In this document: positions 1-5,795 of the stretch, piece by piece | Numbering within the stretch: the stretch's first letter is position 1 | Layout of the letters: every line of letters begins with the position of its first letter | Source: an uncultured Oscillibacter sp. | Lineage (GTDB): Bacteria; Bacillota; Clostridia; Oscillospirales; Oscillospiraceae | DNA length: 5,835 nt | NCBI GenBank assembly: GCA_900542115.1 | Contig: UQMC01000115.1 | Span: 1 to 5,835 of the forward strand | Direction: 5' to 3' | Program-made: the position numbers and the translations under genes | Notes under the pieces: model-generated | Database searches by the model: none | What the model saw: the letters and a program-made list of their open reading frames with translations, nothing else | Told to the model about the DNA's origin: nothing

Positions 1-117
1 CTGTATGACCTTATGTCGGACGCCATGCGGCCTCTTGACAATCCGGCGGCGACTGTTATAATAAATTGCCATTACCGGCCGTTGGCAGGCGGTTTTGCCC
101 TTGTTGAGCGGCGGTAA
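1..117 (+). CDS. Possible C-terminal tail of an upstream gene (partial)
   Basis: Reading frame 1 is open from the first base to a TAA at 115-117, giving about 38 residues that end in ...GGFALVERR. The other two forward frames are closed within this stretch, at a TGA near the start and a TAA at 58-60. I do not recognise a family from so short a tail. If real, the gene ends 31 bases before the MATE start, so the two could be co-transcribed. Against it: an almost ideal promoter lies inside the frame, GC at third positions is lower than in the neighbouring genes, and an open frame of this length can occur by chance in GC-rich DNA. The sequence to the left would settle it. Confidence 0.35.
   Translation: MYDLMSDAMRPLDNPAATVIINCHYRPLAGGFALVERR
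35..62 (+). promoter_or_regulatory. Sigma70-type promoter for the MATE gene
   Basis: A perfect -35 box TTGACA (35-40) and a perfect -10 box TATAAT (57-62) are separated by 16 bases. Transcription would start near 69-70 and give a leader of about 80 bases before the MATE start codon. The leader contains a short inverted repeat (TGCCA at 67-71, TGGCA at 83-87) but no riboswitch that I recognise. The match to consensus is strong. The caveat is that the boxes fall within a possible upstream coding tail. Confidence 0.7.
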
Positions 118-148
118 AAATATTTAGATACAGAGACGGGACAGAGCA

Positions 149-1492
149 ATGGAGAGCGAATTTTTCGGGACGGAGCGCATCAGCCGGATTTTGATGCGGC
201 TGGCACCGCCGGTGATGCTGGCGCAGTTGATTCAAGCGCTTTATAATATTGTGGACAGCTTTTTCGTGGGGCGGTTTTCAGATACGGGCCTCACGGCCCT
301 GTCCATTGTCTATCCCCTCCAGCTTTTGATGATCGCGCTGGCCGTGGGGACCGGCGTGGGAATCAATACGGCCATGGCCTACTTTTTAGGAACCCGGGAC
401 CGGAAGCGCTCCGACGAGGCAGCGGGAATCAGCACGGCGCTGTCGCTGGTGATGTGGGCGGTATTCGCACTGCTGGCGGCGGTGCTGATGCCGGCCTATG
501 CCCGGATGTCCACGGAGTCTGAGGCGGTGATTGCGGACGTCATCGTCTATGGGCGCATTGTGTGCGTGTGCAGCATCGGACTGTTTTTGGAGAGCGGCTG
601 GACCAAGGTTTTGCAGGCGGAGGGCAACATGAACCGCCCCATGGCGGCGCAGATCTTAGGCGCGGTGACAAATATCGTGCTGGACCCGCTGCTGATTTTC
701 GGACTGTTCGGCCTTCCGGCGCTGGGTATTGCCGGTGCGGCCATTGCCACCGTGGCGGGGCAGATCGTGGCGGCGGCCATCGTGTGGAGAGGCGGCTATC
801 GCCGTTCCCCGGAATGGGCGCTGTATCCGGCGCTGGTGCGGCGGGTCTACCGGCTGGGAATCCCCAATATTTTGATGCAGTCCGCCTACACGTTTTACAT
901 TCTGGGCCTGAATTTGATTTTGAGCACGTTTTCGGATCAGTCTGTTACGGCGCTGGGCCTTTACTATAAGTGGCAGACATTTTTCTTTATCCCGCTGGGG
1001 GCCATGCAGACCTGCATCGTGCCGGTCATCAGCTATAACTATGCCGCGGGAAGTCTGGACCGCTGCCGCAAAACACTGCGGGAGTCCATATTGGCGGGCA
1101 TGGCGCTGATGCTCATCGGGACGCTGTGCTTTGAGCTGATTCCCGTCCCGATGCTCCGATTCTTCTCCCGGGATGCCGAGGTCATCGCCATCGGGACCTA
1201 TGGGTTCCGGTGGATCGGTCCCAGTTTTTTACCCATGGTGACATCCCTGATTTTCCCGGTATTCTTTCAGGCAGTGGGCAGCGCCGGGAAAAGCTCCCTG
1301 CTGACGATTTTACGGACGGTGGTGCTGTTTGTGCCGCTGGGCTGGCTGTTCGCCCATTGGGGGCTGCACGCCTTCTGGCTCACATATCCCGTTACGGAGC
1401 TGATTACAACGGCGGTGGGCTTTCTATTTTACCGGCAGTTCCTCCGGGCTGAGGCGGCGGACGGAGCCGCCGCGCCGCAGACTGCGGAGTAA
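149..1492 (+). CDS. MATE family multidrug/cation efflux transporter
   Basis: A 447-residue inner-membrane protein of the multidrug and toxic compound extrusion (MATE) family. These are antiporters that expel cationic drugs, dyes or metabolites using a Na+ or H+ gradient. The length matches the usual 440-460 residues with 12 membrane helices. Recognisable family signatures are residues 30-55 (ALYNIVDSFFVGR followed by GLTALSIVYPLQ), which form helix 1 and the following loop, and residues 172-205 (AVTNIVLDPLLIFG then GIAGAAIATVAGQ), around helices 5-6 at the end of the first MatE repeat. The second repeat begins near 232 (RLGIPNILMQSAYTF). The N-terminus FFGTERISRILMRLAPPVML is a normal family start. 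The start codon has only a weak Shine-Dalgarno (GGGA at 138-141, 7-base spacing), but the promoter upstream supports it. The C-terminal tail (EAADGAAAPQTAE) is short and cytosolic. The closest subgroup looks MepA/NorM-like; substrate is not predictable from sequence. A repeat element begins four bases after the stop. Confidence 0.95.
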   Translation: MESEFFGTERISRILMRLAPPVMLAQLIQALYNIVDSFFVGRFSDTGLTALSIVYPLQLLMIALAVGTGVGINTAMAYFLGTRDRKRSDEAAGISTALSLVMWAVFALLAAVLMPAYARMSTESEAVIADVIVYGRIVCVCSIGLFLESGWTKVLQAEGNMNRPMAAQILGAVTNIVLDPLLIFGLFGLPALGIAGAAIATVAGQIVAAAIVWRGGYRRSPEWALYPALVRRVYRLGIPNILMQSAYTFYILGLNLILSTFSDQSVTALGLYYKWQTFFFIPLGAMQTCIVPVISYNYAAGSLDRCRKTLRESILAGMALMLIGTLCFELIPVPMLRFFSRDAEVIAIGTYGFRWIGPSFLPMVTSLIFPVFFQAVGSAGKSSLLTILRTVVLFVPLGWLFAHWGLHAFWLTYPVTELITTAVGFLFYRQFLRAEAADGAAAPQTAE

Positions 1493-1495
1493 AAG

Positions 1496-1521
1496 ATACC
1501 ATCAGTTGACAAGGGCAAATA
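1496..1521. repeat. Left terminal inverted repeat of the MITE-like element
   Basis: It begins ATACCATCAGTTGA and continues with C, then AAGGGCAAA, T, A. It differs from the reverse complement of the right end at only two of 26 positions, both C/T transitions. It lies three bases beyond the MATE stop codon. Confidence 0.85.
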
Positions 1522-1528
1522 TGCTTTC

Positions 1529-1556
1529 CAGCGGCCTAAATAGCCGCTGATTTTGT
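1529..1556 (+). terminator. Weak candidate terminator for MATE, inside the repeat element
   Basis: A 7-bp GC-rich stem (CAGCGGC/GCCGCTG) with a 7-base loop is followed by ATTTTGT. This is the first hairpin a transcript of the MATE gene would meet. The U-tract is short, so it is a poor intrinsic terminator. The bidirectional hairpin at 1790-1812 may do the job instead. Confidence 0.3.
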
Positions 1557-1745
1557 CATTGTCCTTGGCTTGCGCCAGCAAGCCTTCGTCCGCTTCCGCA
1601 TCAGCGCCCATTTTTGCTTGCTGGAAAGTCCTTCGGAGTTTTTCGGAATCGGAAACGGCGGCTCAGCGAGGCTGACGAAGCAGCCGGGCTGCCGCCCGGC
1701 AATGAGGAAAACGAAGCTGAATGTTGTTTCAGTTCCGAAAAACCG

Positions 1746-1771
1746 TGTTTGCCCTTATCAACTGATGGTAT
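1746..1771. repeat. Right terminal inverted repeat of the MITE-like element
   Basis: It reads TGTTTGCCCTTAT followed by CAACTGATGGTAT, the near-exact reverse complement of 1496-1521. It lies 18 bases before the tex-side terminator. Confidence 0.85.
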
Positions 1772-1787
1772 TTTAAAAAGATGAAAC

Positions 1788-1812
1788 AAAAAACCGCCCA
1801 ATGGGCGGTTTT
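1788..1812 (-). terminator. Intrinsic terminator of tex (possibly bidirectional)
   Basis: Ten-base arms (1790-1799 and 1803-1812, core CCGCCC/GGGCGG) enclose a 3-base loop. On the minus strand the stem runs into six T residues, starting 10 bases after the tex stop codon. On the plus strand the stem ends in only four T residues, so it may also stop transcription arriving from the MATE gene through the repeat element. Confidence 0.85.
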
Positions 1813-1821
1813 CTGTTCTGT

Positions 1822-3981
1822 TTATTTTGCCTGCTTCATGCTGAGGCTGATGCGCTTTTTCGCCTCGTCCACTTCCAGCACGGCGACCTTCACCACATCG
1901 CCGACAGAAACAACCTCTGAGGGGTGCTTGATGAATTTGTCCGATACCTGTGAGATGTGCACGAGACCGTCCTGATGGACGCCGATGTCAACAAACACAC
2001 CGAAGTCGATGACGTTCCGCACGGTGCCGGTGAGCACCATACCGGGCTTCAGGTCCTTCATTTCCAGCACATCCGTGCGAAGGATGGGCTTTGACAGCTC
2101 ATCACGGACGTCCCGCCCCGGCTTCATCAGCTCGGAGACAATATCCCGCAGCGTGGGGACGCCCATGCCCAGCTTTTCCGCCGCCTGCGCCTCGCCGCAG
2201 GCGCGGATTCGGGCGGGCAGCTCTGTCAGCGCGCCGTTTTTCACATCGCTCAGCGTGTAGCCCGTCAGCTCCAGCAGCGCCTTGGCGGCATCATAGCTCT
2301 CCGGGTGCACGGCGGTGTTGTCCAAAACGTTTTTGCTCTCCGGCACCCGCAAAAAGCCCGCGCACTGCTGGAAGGCCTTCGGTCCCAGCTTCGGCACCTT
2401 TTTGATCTGACTGCGGGCGGTGAAGGGTCCGTTTTCCTCCCGGTAGGCCACCACGTTTTTCGCTGTGGTGCCGTTCAGGCCAGCTACCCGCTGCAAAAGG
2501 GACGGTGACGCAGTGTTGATGTCCACGCCCACGGCGTTGACGCAGTCCTCCACCACGCCGTTCAGGGCCTCGTCGAGCTGCTTTTTGGGGCAGTCATGCT
2601 GGTACTGCCCCACGCCGATAGCCTTGGGGTCGATTTTCACCAGCTCTGCCAGCGGGTCCTGCAAGCGCCGGGCAATGGACACGGCGGAGCGGAGATTCAC
2701 GTCATACTGGGGAAATTCCTCGGCGGCCAGCGGACTTGCGGAGTACACGGAGGCCCCGGCCTCGGACACGATCATATAGCTGACGTGGGCCCCGGCATCG
2801 TTTACCTGCCGAATCAGCTCCACGGCCATCTGCTCTGTTTCCCGGCTGGCGGTACCGTTGCCGATGGCGATGTGCTCTACGCCATATTTGCGGATGAGCT
2901 TTGCCAGCGCGGCGATGGCCTCGTTTTTCTGGCGCTCCCCATAGGTGGGGTACACCACGGCGGTGTCCAGCGCTTTGCCGGTCCCGTCCACCACAGCCAC
3001 CTTGCAGCCCATGCGGTAGCCGGGGTCCAGCCCCATGGTGACCCTGCCCTTTACCGGCGGCTGCATCAAAAGCGGCTTTAAATTCAGGGCAAACTGGCCG
3101 ATGGCGCCCTCACCCGCTTTCTCCGTGAGAAGATTGCGGACCTCCCGCTCCAAGGAAGGATAAATGAGGCGGTCATAGGCGTCCTCCGCGGCGGATTTTA
3201 CAAAGTCCATGGCGGCGGAGCCGGGCTGCACCACGGCGCGGCGCAGCAGCGGCAATGCCTGCTCCCGGTCGGTGACAATGGCAACGGAGAGTATCCCCTC
3301 CCGCTCGCCCCGGTTCATGGCGAGAATCTGGTGTCCCTGCACCCGGCTGACGGATTGCGAAAATTCGTAATACAGGCGGTAAACGCTGTCCTCCTCCGTG
3401 ACCGCGCGGCTGACAATCTGACCCTGACGGAGAATCAGCGCCCGGAGCTGTTTGCGGACAGCGGCATCGTCGCTGATCCATTCGGCGATGATGTCACTGG
3501 CTCCATGTAGAGCATCAGAAAGGGTCTCTACCCCTTTTTCCGGGTCAATGTAGTCCCAGGCGGCCTCCTCCGGCTGGGGGCAGTTTCGCTCCTGCGCGAA
3601 CAGCAGCGCCGCCAGCGGCTCCAGCCCCTTTTCCTTTGCCGCAGTGGCACGAGTGCGGCGTTTTTGCTTGTAGGGCCGGTAGAGGTCCTCCACCTCCGCC
3701 AGCGTTTTAGCGCTGTTGATGGCGGCGGCCAGCTCATCTGTCAGCTTGCCCTGTTCGTCAATGGAGCGCTTCACGGCCTCCCGGCGCTCCTCCAGTCCCC
3801 GGAGGTATTGGAGGCGTTCCTCCAGCGTTCGGAGCGCGGTATCGTCCATGGCGCCGTGAAGCTCCTTGCGGTAGCGGGCGATGAAGGGGATGGTGTTGCC
3901 CTCGTCCAGCAGGCGCACCACGTTTTCCACGTGCTGCGGGGCCTTGTCCAGCTCCTGCGCCAGCGTTTGAATGATGTCCAT
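1822..3981 (-). CDS. tex: Tex family RNA-binding transcriptional accessory protein
   Basis: A 719-residue cytoplasmic protein with the full Tex (Spt6-like) architecture. The N-terminal helical Tex region (residues 1-200) includes the hallmark EGNTIPFIARYRKE segment at 27-40 and LYRPYKQKRRTRATAAKEKGLEPLA at about 100-124. A YqgF/RuvC-like RNase H fold (about 313-440) starts MGLDPGYRMGCK, keeping the first acidic residue (D319), with SEAGASVYSAS at 406-416. The conserved QDPLAELVKIDPKAIGVGQYQHD (441-463) leads into tandem helix-hairpin-helix motifs (about 470-555, including VDINTAS and GPFTARSQIKKVPKLGPKAF). A C-terminal S1 RNA-binding domain spans 646-717 (PGMVLTGTVRNVIDFGVFVDIG). The length equals the family norm. 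Family members bind RNA or single-stranded nucleic acid and are linked to transcription and virulence gene expression; exact function is poorly defined. Small variations are GYRMG where GxRTG is common, and CPKK after QHD. The start is supported by GAAAGGA (3990-3996) 8-9 bases upstream. It follows the DUF1846 gene by 54 bases that contain a terminator. Confidence 0.97.
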   Translation of the reverse strand: MDIIQTLAQELDKAPQHVENVVRLLDEGNTIPFIARYRKELHGAMDDTALRTLEERLQYLRGLEERREAVKRSIDEQGKLTDELAAAINSAKTLAEVEDLYRPYKQKRRTRATAAKEKGLEPLAALLFAQERNCPQPEEAAWDYIDPEKGVETLSDALHGASDIIAEWISDDAAVRKQLRALILRQGQIVSRAVTEEDSVYRLYYEFSQSVSRVQGHQILAMNRGEREGILSVAIVTDREQALPLLRRAVVQPGSAAMDFVKSAAEDAYDRLIYPSLEREVRNLLTEKAGEGAIGQFALNLKPLLMQPPVKGRVTMGLDPGYRMGCKVAVVDGTGKALDTAVVYPTYGERQKNEAIAALAKLIRKYGVEHIAIGNGTASRETEQMAVELIRQVNDAGAHVSYMIVSEAGASVYSASPLAAEEFPQYDVNLRSAVSIARRLQDPLAELVKIDPKAIGVGQYQHDCPKKQLDEALNGVVEDCVNAVGVDINTASPSLLQRVAGLNGTTAKNVVAYREENGPFTARSQIKKVPKLGPKAFQQCAGFLRVPESKNVLDNTAVHPESYDAAKALLELTGYTLSDVKNGALTELPARIRACGEAQAAEKLGMGVPTLRDIVSELMKPGRDVRDELSKPILRTDVLEMKDLKPGMVLTGTVRNVIDFGVFVDIGVHQDGLVHISQVSDKFIKHPSEVVSVGDVVKVAVLEVDEAKKRISLSMKQAK

Positions 3982-3989
3982 ACGTTGAT

Positions 3990-3996
3990 TCCTTTC
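3990..3996 (-). promoter_or_regulatory. Ribosome binding site of tex
   Basis: On the minus strand GAAAGGA lies 8 bases upstream of the ATG at 3981. It directly abuts the 3' end of the preceding terminator hairpin with no intervening base, so the fold of that hairpin could influence access to the site. Confidence 0.75.
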
Positions 3997-4025
3997 AAAA
4001 GGGCACCGCTGTGCGGTGCCCTTTT
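3997..4025 (-). terminator. Hairpin terminator between the DUF1846 gene and tex
   Basis: A perfect 13-bp inverted repeat (3997-4009 and 4013-4025, core GGGCACCGC/GCGGTGCCC) with a 3-base loop. The outermost four pairs are A-T, so on the minus strand the stem ends in TTTT. It starts 10 bases after the DUF1846 stop codon. The U-tract is short and broken by G after four residues, so termination may be partial, allowing read-through into tex. Confidence 0.75.
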
Positions 4026-4035
4026 CGTATTTTGT

Positions 4036-5520
4036 TTACCGGTGGTAGAGGCGCTTTGTTTCGTATTTCGGCTCACAGCTCACCCGGACGCCCAGCCGCT
4101 TGAAAATCTTTAAATCCTCCTCGCTGATGATAACGGAGAAGTGGGCCTCGCTGCCCCGGAGACCCGGAAGCTGCCGCTTGGCAAGGTCTGCCAGCGGGTT
4201 GGTCAGGGCGGAGATGGCCAGCGTCAGCAGCACCTCATCGGTGTGGAGCCGGGGGTTGCGGTGGTCAAGGTAGGTGGTTTTCAGGTGGCAGACCGGCTCC
4301 AGGACCTGCTTGGAGATCAGCTCAAACTGATCGTCGATATGGCCCAGCGCCTTCAGGGCGTTCAGCAGCAGCGCCGCGGCGGCCCCCAGCGTGCCGGAGG
4401 TCTTGCCGGTGACGACCTGACCGTCCGGCAGCACCATGGCGCCGGCGGGAGCGCCGGTGGTCTCCGCTTTTTCCAGGGACGCCGCCACGGCGGGGCAGAT
4501 GTCCGGCGTGACCCCGCCCTGCTGCATCACCAGCTCCAGCTTGCGGACGGTCTCCTCCGTCCCCTTGCCTTGAACCAGCTCCATTTTCGCGGTGTAGTAC
4601 CGCCGCAGAATTTCCATTTTGGATGCGGCGCGGCACACCTCATCGTCCACAATGCAGTTGCCCGCCATGTTCACGCCCATGTCCGTGGGAGATTTATAGG
4701 GAGACTTGCCCTGAATTTTTTCAAAGATGGCGTTGAGCACAGGGAAAATCTCCACATCCCGGTTATAGTTCACAGTGGTGACGCCGTAGGCCTCCAGATG
4801 GAAGGGGTCGATCATGTTCACATCGTCCAGATCGGCGGTGGCGGCCTCGTAGGCCAGATTGACCGGGTGCTTCAGGGGCAGGTTCCAGATGGGGAATGTT
4901 TCAAATTTGGCATAGCCGGCGTCGATGCCACGCTTATGGTCATGGTAGAGCTGGCTGAGGCAGGTGGCCATTTTGCCGCTGCCGGGGCCGGGGGCCGTTA
5001 CCACGATGAGGGAATGGCTGGTCTCAATGTAATCGTTCTTTCCAAGGCCATCATCGCTGACGATGTGGACTACATCCGAGGGGTAGCCGGCAATGGGATA
5101 GTGCCGGTAGCAGCGGATGCCCAGCTTTTCCAGCCGGTGCAAAAAGGCGTTTGCCGCGTCCTGTCCGCTGTAGCGGGTCAGCACCACGCTGCCCACATAC
5201 AGCCCCATGTCCCGGAAAATATCAATAAGGCGGAGCACATCCTCGTCATAGGTGATGCCGAGATCGCCCCGAATCTTGTTTTTCTCAATGTCACCGGCGT
5301 TGATGGCGATGACGATCTCCACATCGTCCTTCAACTGCTGAAGCATCCGAATCTTGCTGTCCGGCTCAAAGCCCGGCAGTACCCGGGAGGCGTGGTAATC
5401 GTCAAACAGCTTGCCGCCGAATTCCAGATACAGCTTACCGCCGAACTGATGAATGCGCTTTTTGATCTGCTCGGACTGTGTGGTGAGATACTTTTGATTA
5501 TCGAAGCCAATGGCTCCCAT
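4036..5520 (-). CDS. DUF1846 (UPF0371) family protein, function unknown
   Basis: A 494-residue soluble, probably cytoplasmic protein of the DUF1846/UPF0371 family, found mainly in Firmicutes and Actinobacteria. A member from Corynebacterium diphtheriae has a solved structure, but no biochemical role is established. Recognisable features are the N-terminal block IGFDNQKYLTTQSEQIKKRI (4-23) and LYLEFGGKLFDDYHASRVLPGF (30-51), a glycine-rich loop TAPGPGSGKMATCLSQLYHD (175-194) that recalls a phosphate-binding loop without fitting the strict Walker A spacing, FETFPIWNLPLKHPVNLAYEAATADL (206-231), and SPTDMGVNMAGNCIVDD (276-292). The C-terminal part carries VTGKTSGTLGAAAALLLNALK. Length is typical of the family. 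The ATG at 5518-5520 is chosen because AAAGGGG lies 8 bases upstream and family members begin just there. A longer frame starting at 5718 would run through the riboswitch and promoter region and is not credible. It is transcribed ahead of tex from a divergent regulatory region. Confidence 0.93.
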   Translation of the reverse strand: MGAIGFDNQKYLTTQSEQIKKRIHQFGGKLYLEFGGKLFDDYHASRVLPGFEPDSKIRMLQQLKDDVEIVIAINAGDIEKNKIRGDLGITYDEDVLRLIDIFRDMGLYVGSVVLTRYSGQDAANAFLHRLEKLGIRCYRHYPIAGYPSDVVHIVSDDGLGKNDYIETSHSLIVVTAPGPGSGKMATCLSQLYHDHKRGIDAGYAKFETFPIWNLPLKHPVNLAYEAATADLDDVNMIDPFHLEAYGVTTVNYNRDVEIFPVLNAIFEKIQGKSPYKSPTDMGVNMAGNCIVDDEVCRAASKMEILRRYYTAKMELVQGKGTEETVRKLELVMQQGGVTPDICPAVAASLEKAETTGAPAGAMVLPDGQVVTGKTSGTLGAAAALLLNALKALGHIDDQFELISKQVLEPVCHLKTTYLDHRNPRLHTDEVLLTLAISALTNPLADLAKRQLPGLRGSEAHFSVIISEEDLKIFKRLGVRVSCEPKYETKRLYHR

Positions 5521-5528
5521 GCTGACCG

Positions 5529-5535
5529 CCCCTTT
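5529..5535 (-). promoter_or_regulatory. Ribosome binding site deciding the DUF1846 start
   Basis: AAAGGGG on the minus strand, 8 bases from the ATG at 5520. No comparable site precedes the upstream in-frame ATG codons, so this fixes the start and gives a 494-residue product. Confidence 0.8.
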
Positions 5536-5562
5536 ATCTCTTATTTGAAAACATACGTATAC

Positions 5563-5591
5563 AATATAGCACAAGAGAGCGGACAGGGAAA
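5563..5591 (-). promoter_or_regulatory. Candidate extended -10 promoter for the DUF1846 gene
   Basis: On the minus strand TGC-TATATT has an extended -10 form (TGn directly before the hexamer, -10 at 5563-5568). The -35 position 17 bases away reads TTTCCC (5586-5591), only a 3 of 6 match, consistent with reliance on the TG motif. The start site would be near 5556, giving a leader of about 35 bases. Confidence 0.5.
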
Positions 5592-5628
5592 GAGGAAAAA
5601 TCCGATTTGGGGAAAATACAAATTTTGC

Positions 5629-5657
5629 TTGCATTCGGCAGCAGCTTCCCGTATAAT
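5629..5657 (+). promoter_or_regulatory. Promoter of the c-di-GMP riboswitch transcript
   Basis: A consensus -10 TATAAT (5652-5657) has a -35 TTGCAT (5629-5634) with an optimal 17-base spacer. The predicted start near 5664 lies about 17 bases before the first aptamer pairing, as expected for a riboswitch leader. Confidence 0.8.
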
Positions 5658-5680
5658 AGGTCATAGGCGAAGTAGGGCGA

Positions 5681-5765
5681 ATTGAATAGGGCAAACCCGC
5701 CGAAAGACGGGGACGCAAAGTTAAGTGTCTAACCGGAGCTTTCCGTATGATCGACTGGCCGCAAT
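5681..5765 (+). ncRNA. c-di-GMP class I riboswitch aptamer (GEMM-I)
   Basis: This RNA element senses the second messenger cyclic di-GMP and controls the gene downstream, which is outside the window. Diagnostic parts are in order. The conserved GGGCAAACC is at 5689-5697. A hairpin CCCG/CGGG is capped by the GAAA tetraloop (5702-5705). The invariant GGACGCAAAG follows at 5711-5720. A second hairpin carries the tetraloop receptor halves UCUAA (5728-5732) and UAUGA (5746-5750) around a short CGGA/UCCG distal stem. The closing stem can form from AUUG (5681-5684) with CAAU (5762-5765) and GGC (5690-5692) with GCC (5758-5760). One C-A mismatch (5700 and 5707) sits beneath the tetraloop. All three G residues before CAAACC are present, consistent with c-di-GMP rather than the cGAMP-selective variant, although I cannot confirm the numbering. 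Targets of this class are often motility, adhesion, protease or surface-protein genes. Confidence 0.92.
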
Positions 5766-5795
5766 CTCATTGAAGGATGCGGCCAGTCTTTTTTT
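5753..5795 (+). terminator. Riboswitch expression-platform terminator
   Basis: A perfect 11-bp stem, GACTGGCCGCA (5753-5763) with TGCGGCCAGTC (5778-5788), a 14-base loop, then seven T residues (5789-5795). The 5' arm overlaps the 3' closing strand of the aptamer, so the two folds exclude each other. Ligand binding should block the terminator and switch transcription on. Confidence 0.9.

Larger units (their letters stand above)
1496..1771. mobile_element. MITE-like palindromic interspersed element, about 276 bp
   Basis: The ends are 26-bp inverted repeats matching at 24 of 26 positions (left 1496-1521, right 1746-1771). The interior is packed with nested inverted repeats: CAGCGGC/GCCGCTG (1529-1535, 1543-1549), GGCTTGC/GCAAGCC (1567-1573, 1578-1584), CTTTCCAGC/GCTGGAAAG (1524-1532, 1620-1628), an 11-bp pair GTTTTTCGGAA/TTCCGAAAAAC (1638-1648, 1733-1743) continued by GAAAC/GTTTC (1652-1656, 1726-1730), TCAGC/GCTGA (1663-1667, 1671-1675), and GCCGGGC/GCCCGGC (1683-1689, 1694-1700). 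Short open frames on both strands are by-products of this symmetry and contain no recognisable domain, and there is no transposase. Flanks resemble each other (TAAAAG at 1490-1495, TTTAAAAAG at 1772-1780), but a clean target-site duplication cannot be fixed. It is most likely a non-autonomous transposon derivative or a repeat of REP/BIME type; I cannot name the family. Confidence 0.75.

Noticed and set aside
67..87. Inverted repeat TGCCA/TGGCA in the MATE leader as an attenuator or riboswitch
   Set aside because: The stem is only 5 bp with an 11-base loop, no U-tract follows, and no known aptamer consensus is present.
1529..1771. CRISPR-like array or tRNA inside the intergenic region
   Set aside because: The repeats are inverted and of differing sequence rather than direct and regularly spaced, and no cloverleaf with an anticodon arm and TTC loop can be drawn.
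1429..1975. Four short open frames around and inside the repeat element
   Set aside because: They cross the palindromic repeats and the terminator, show no domain or good ribosome binding site, and are explained by the symmetry of the element.
4141..5685. Long plus-strand open frame (514 codons) opposite the DUF1846 gene
   Set aside because: It is an antisense shadow of the minus-strand gene in GC-rich DNA. It shows no recognisable domains, and the real protein on the other strand belongs to a known family.
5688..5697. AGGGCAAA shared between the riboswitch core and the MITE terminal repeats
   Set aside because: In the riboswitch this is the invariant aptamer motif. The shared run is about 9 bases without matching flanks, so it is coincidence.
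5521..5718. N-terminal extension of the DUF1846 protein to an ATG at 5718 (560 residues)
   Set aside because: The extra 66 residues read through both promoters and the antisense of the riboswitch, have no family similarity that I recognise, and lack a ribosome binding site. AAAGGGG at 5529-5535 marks the true start.
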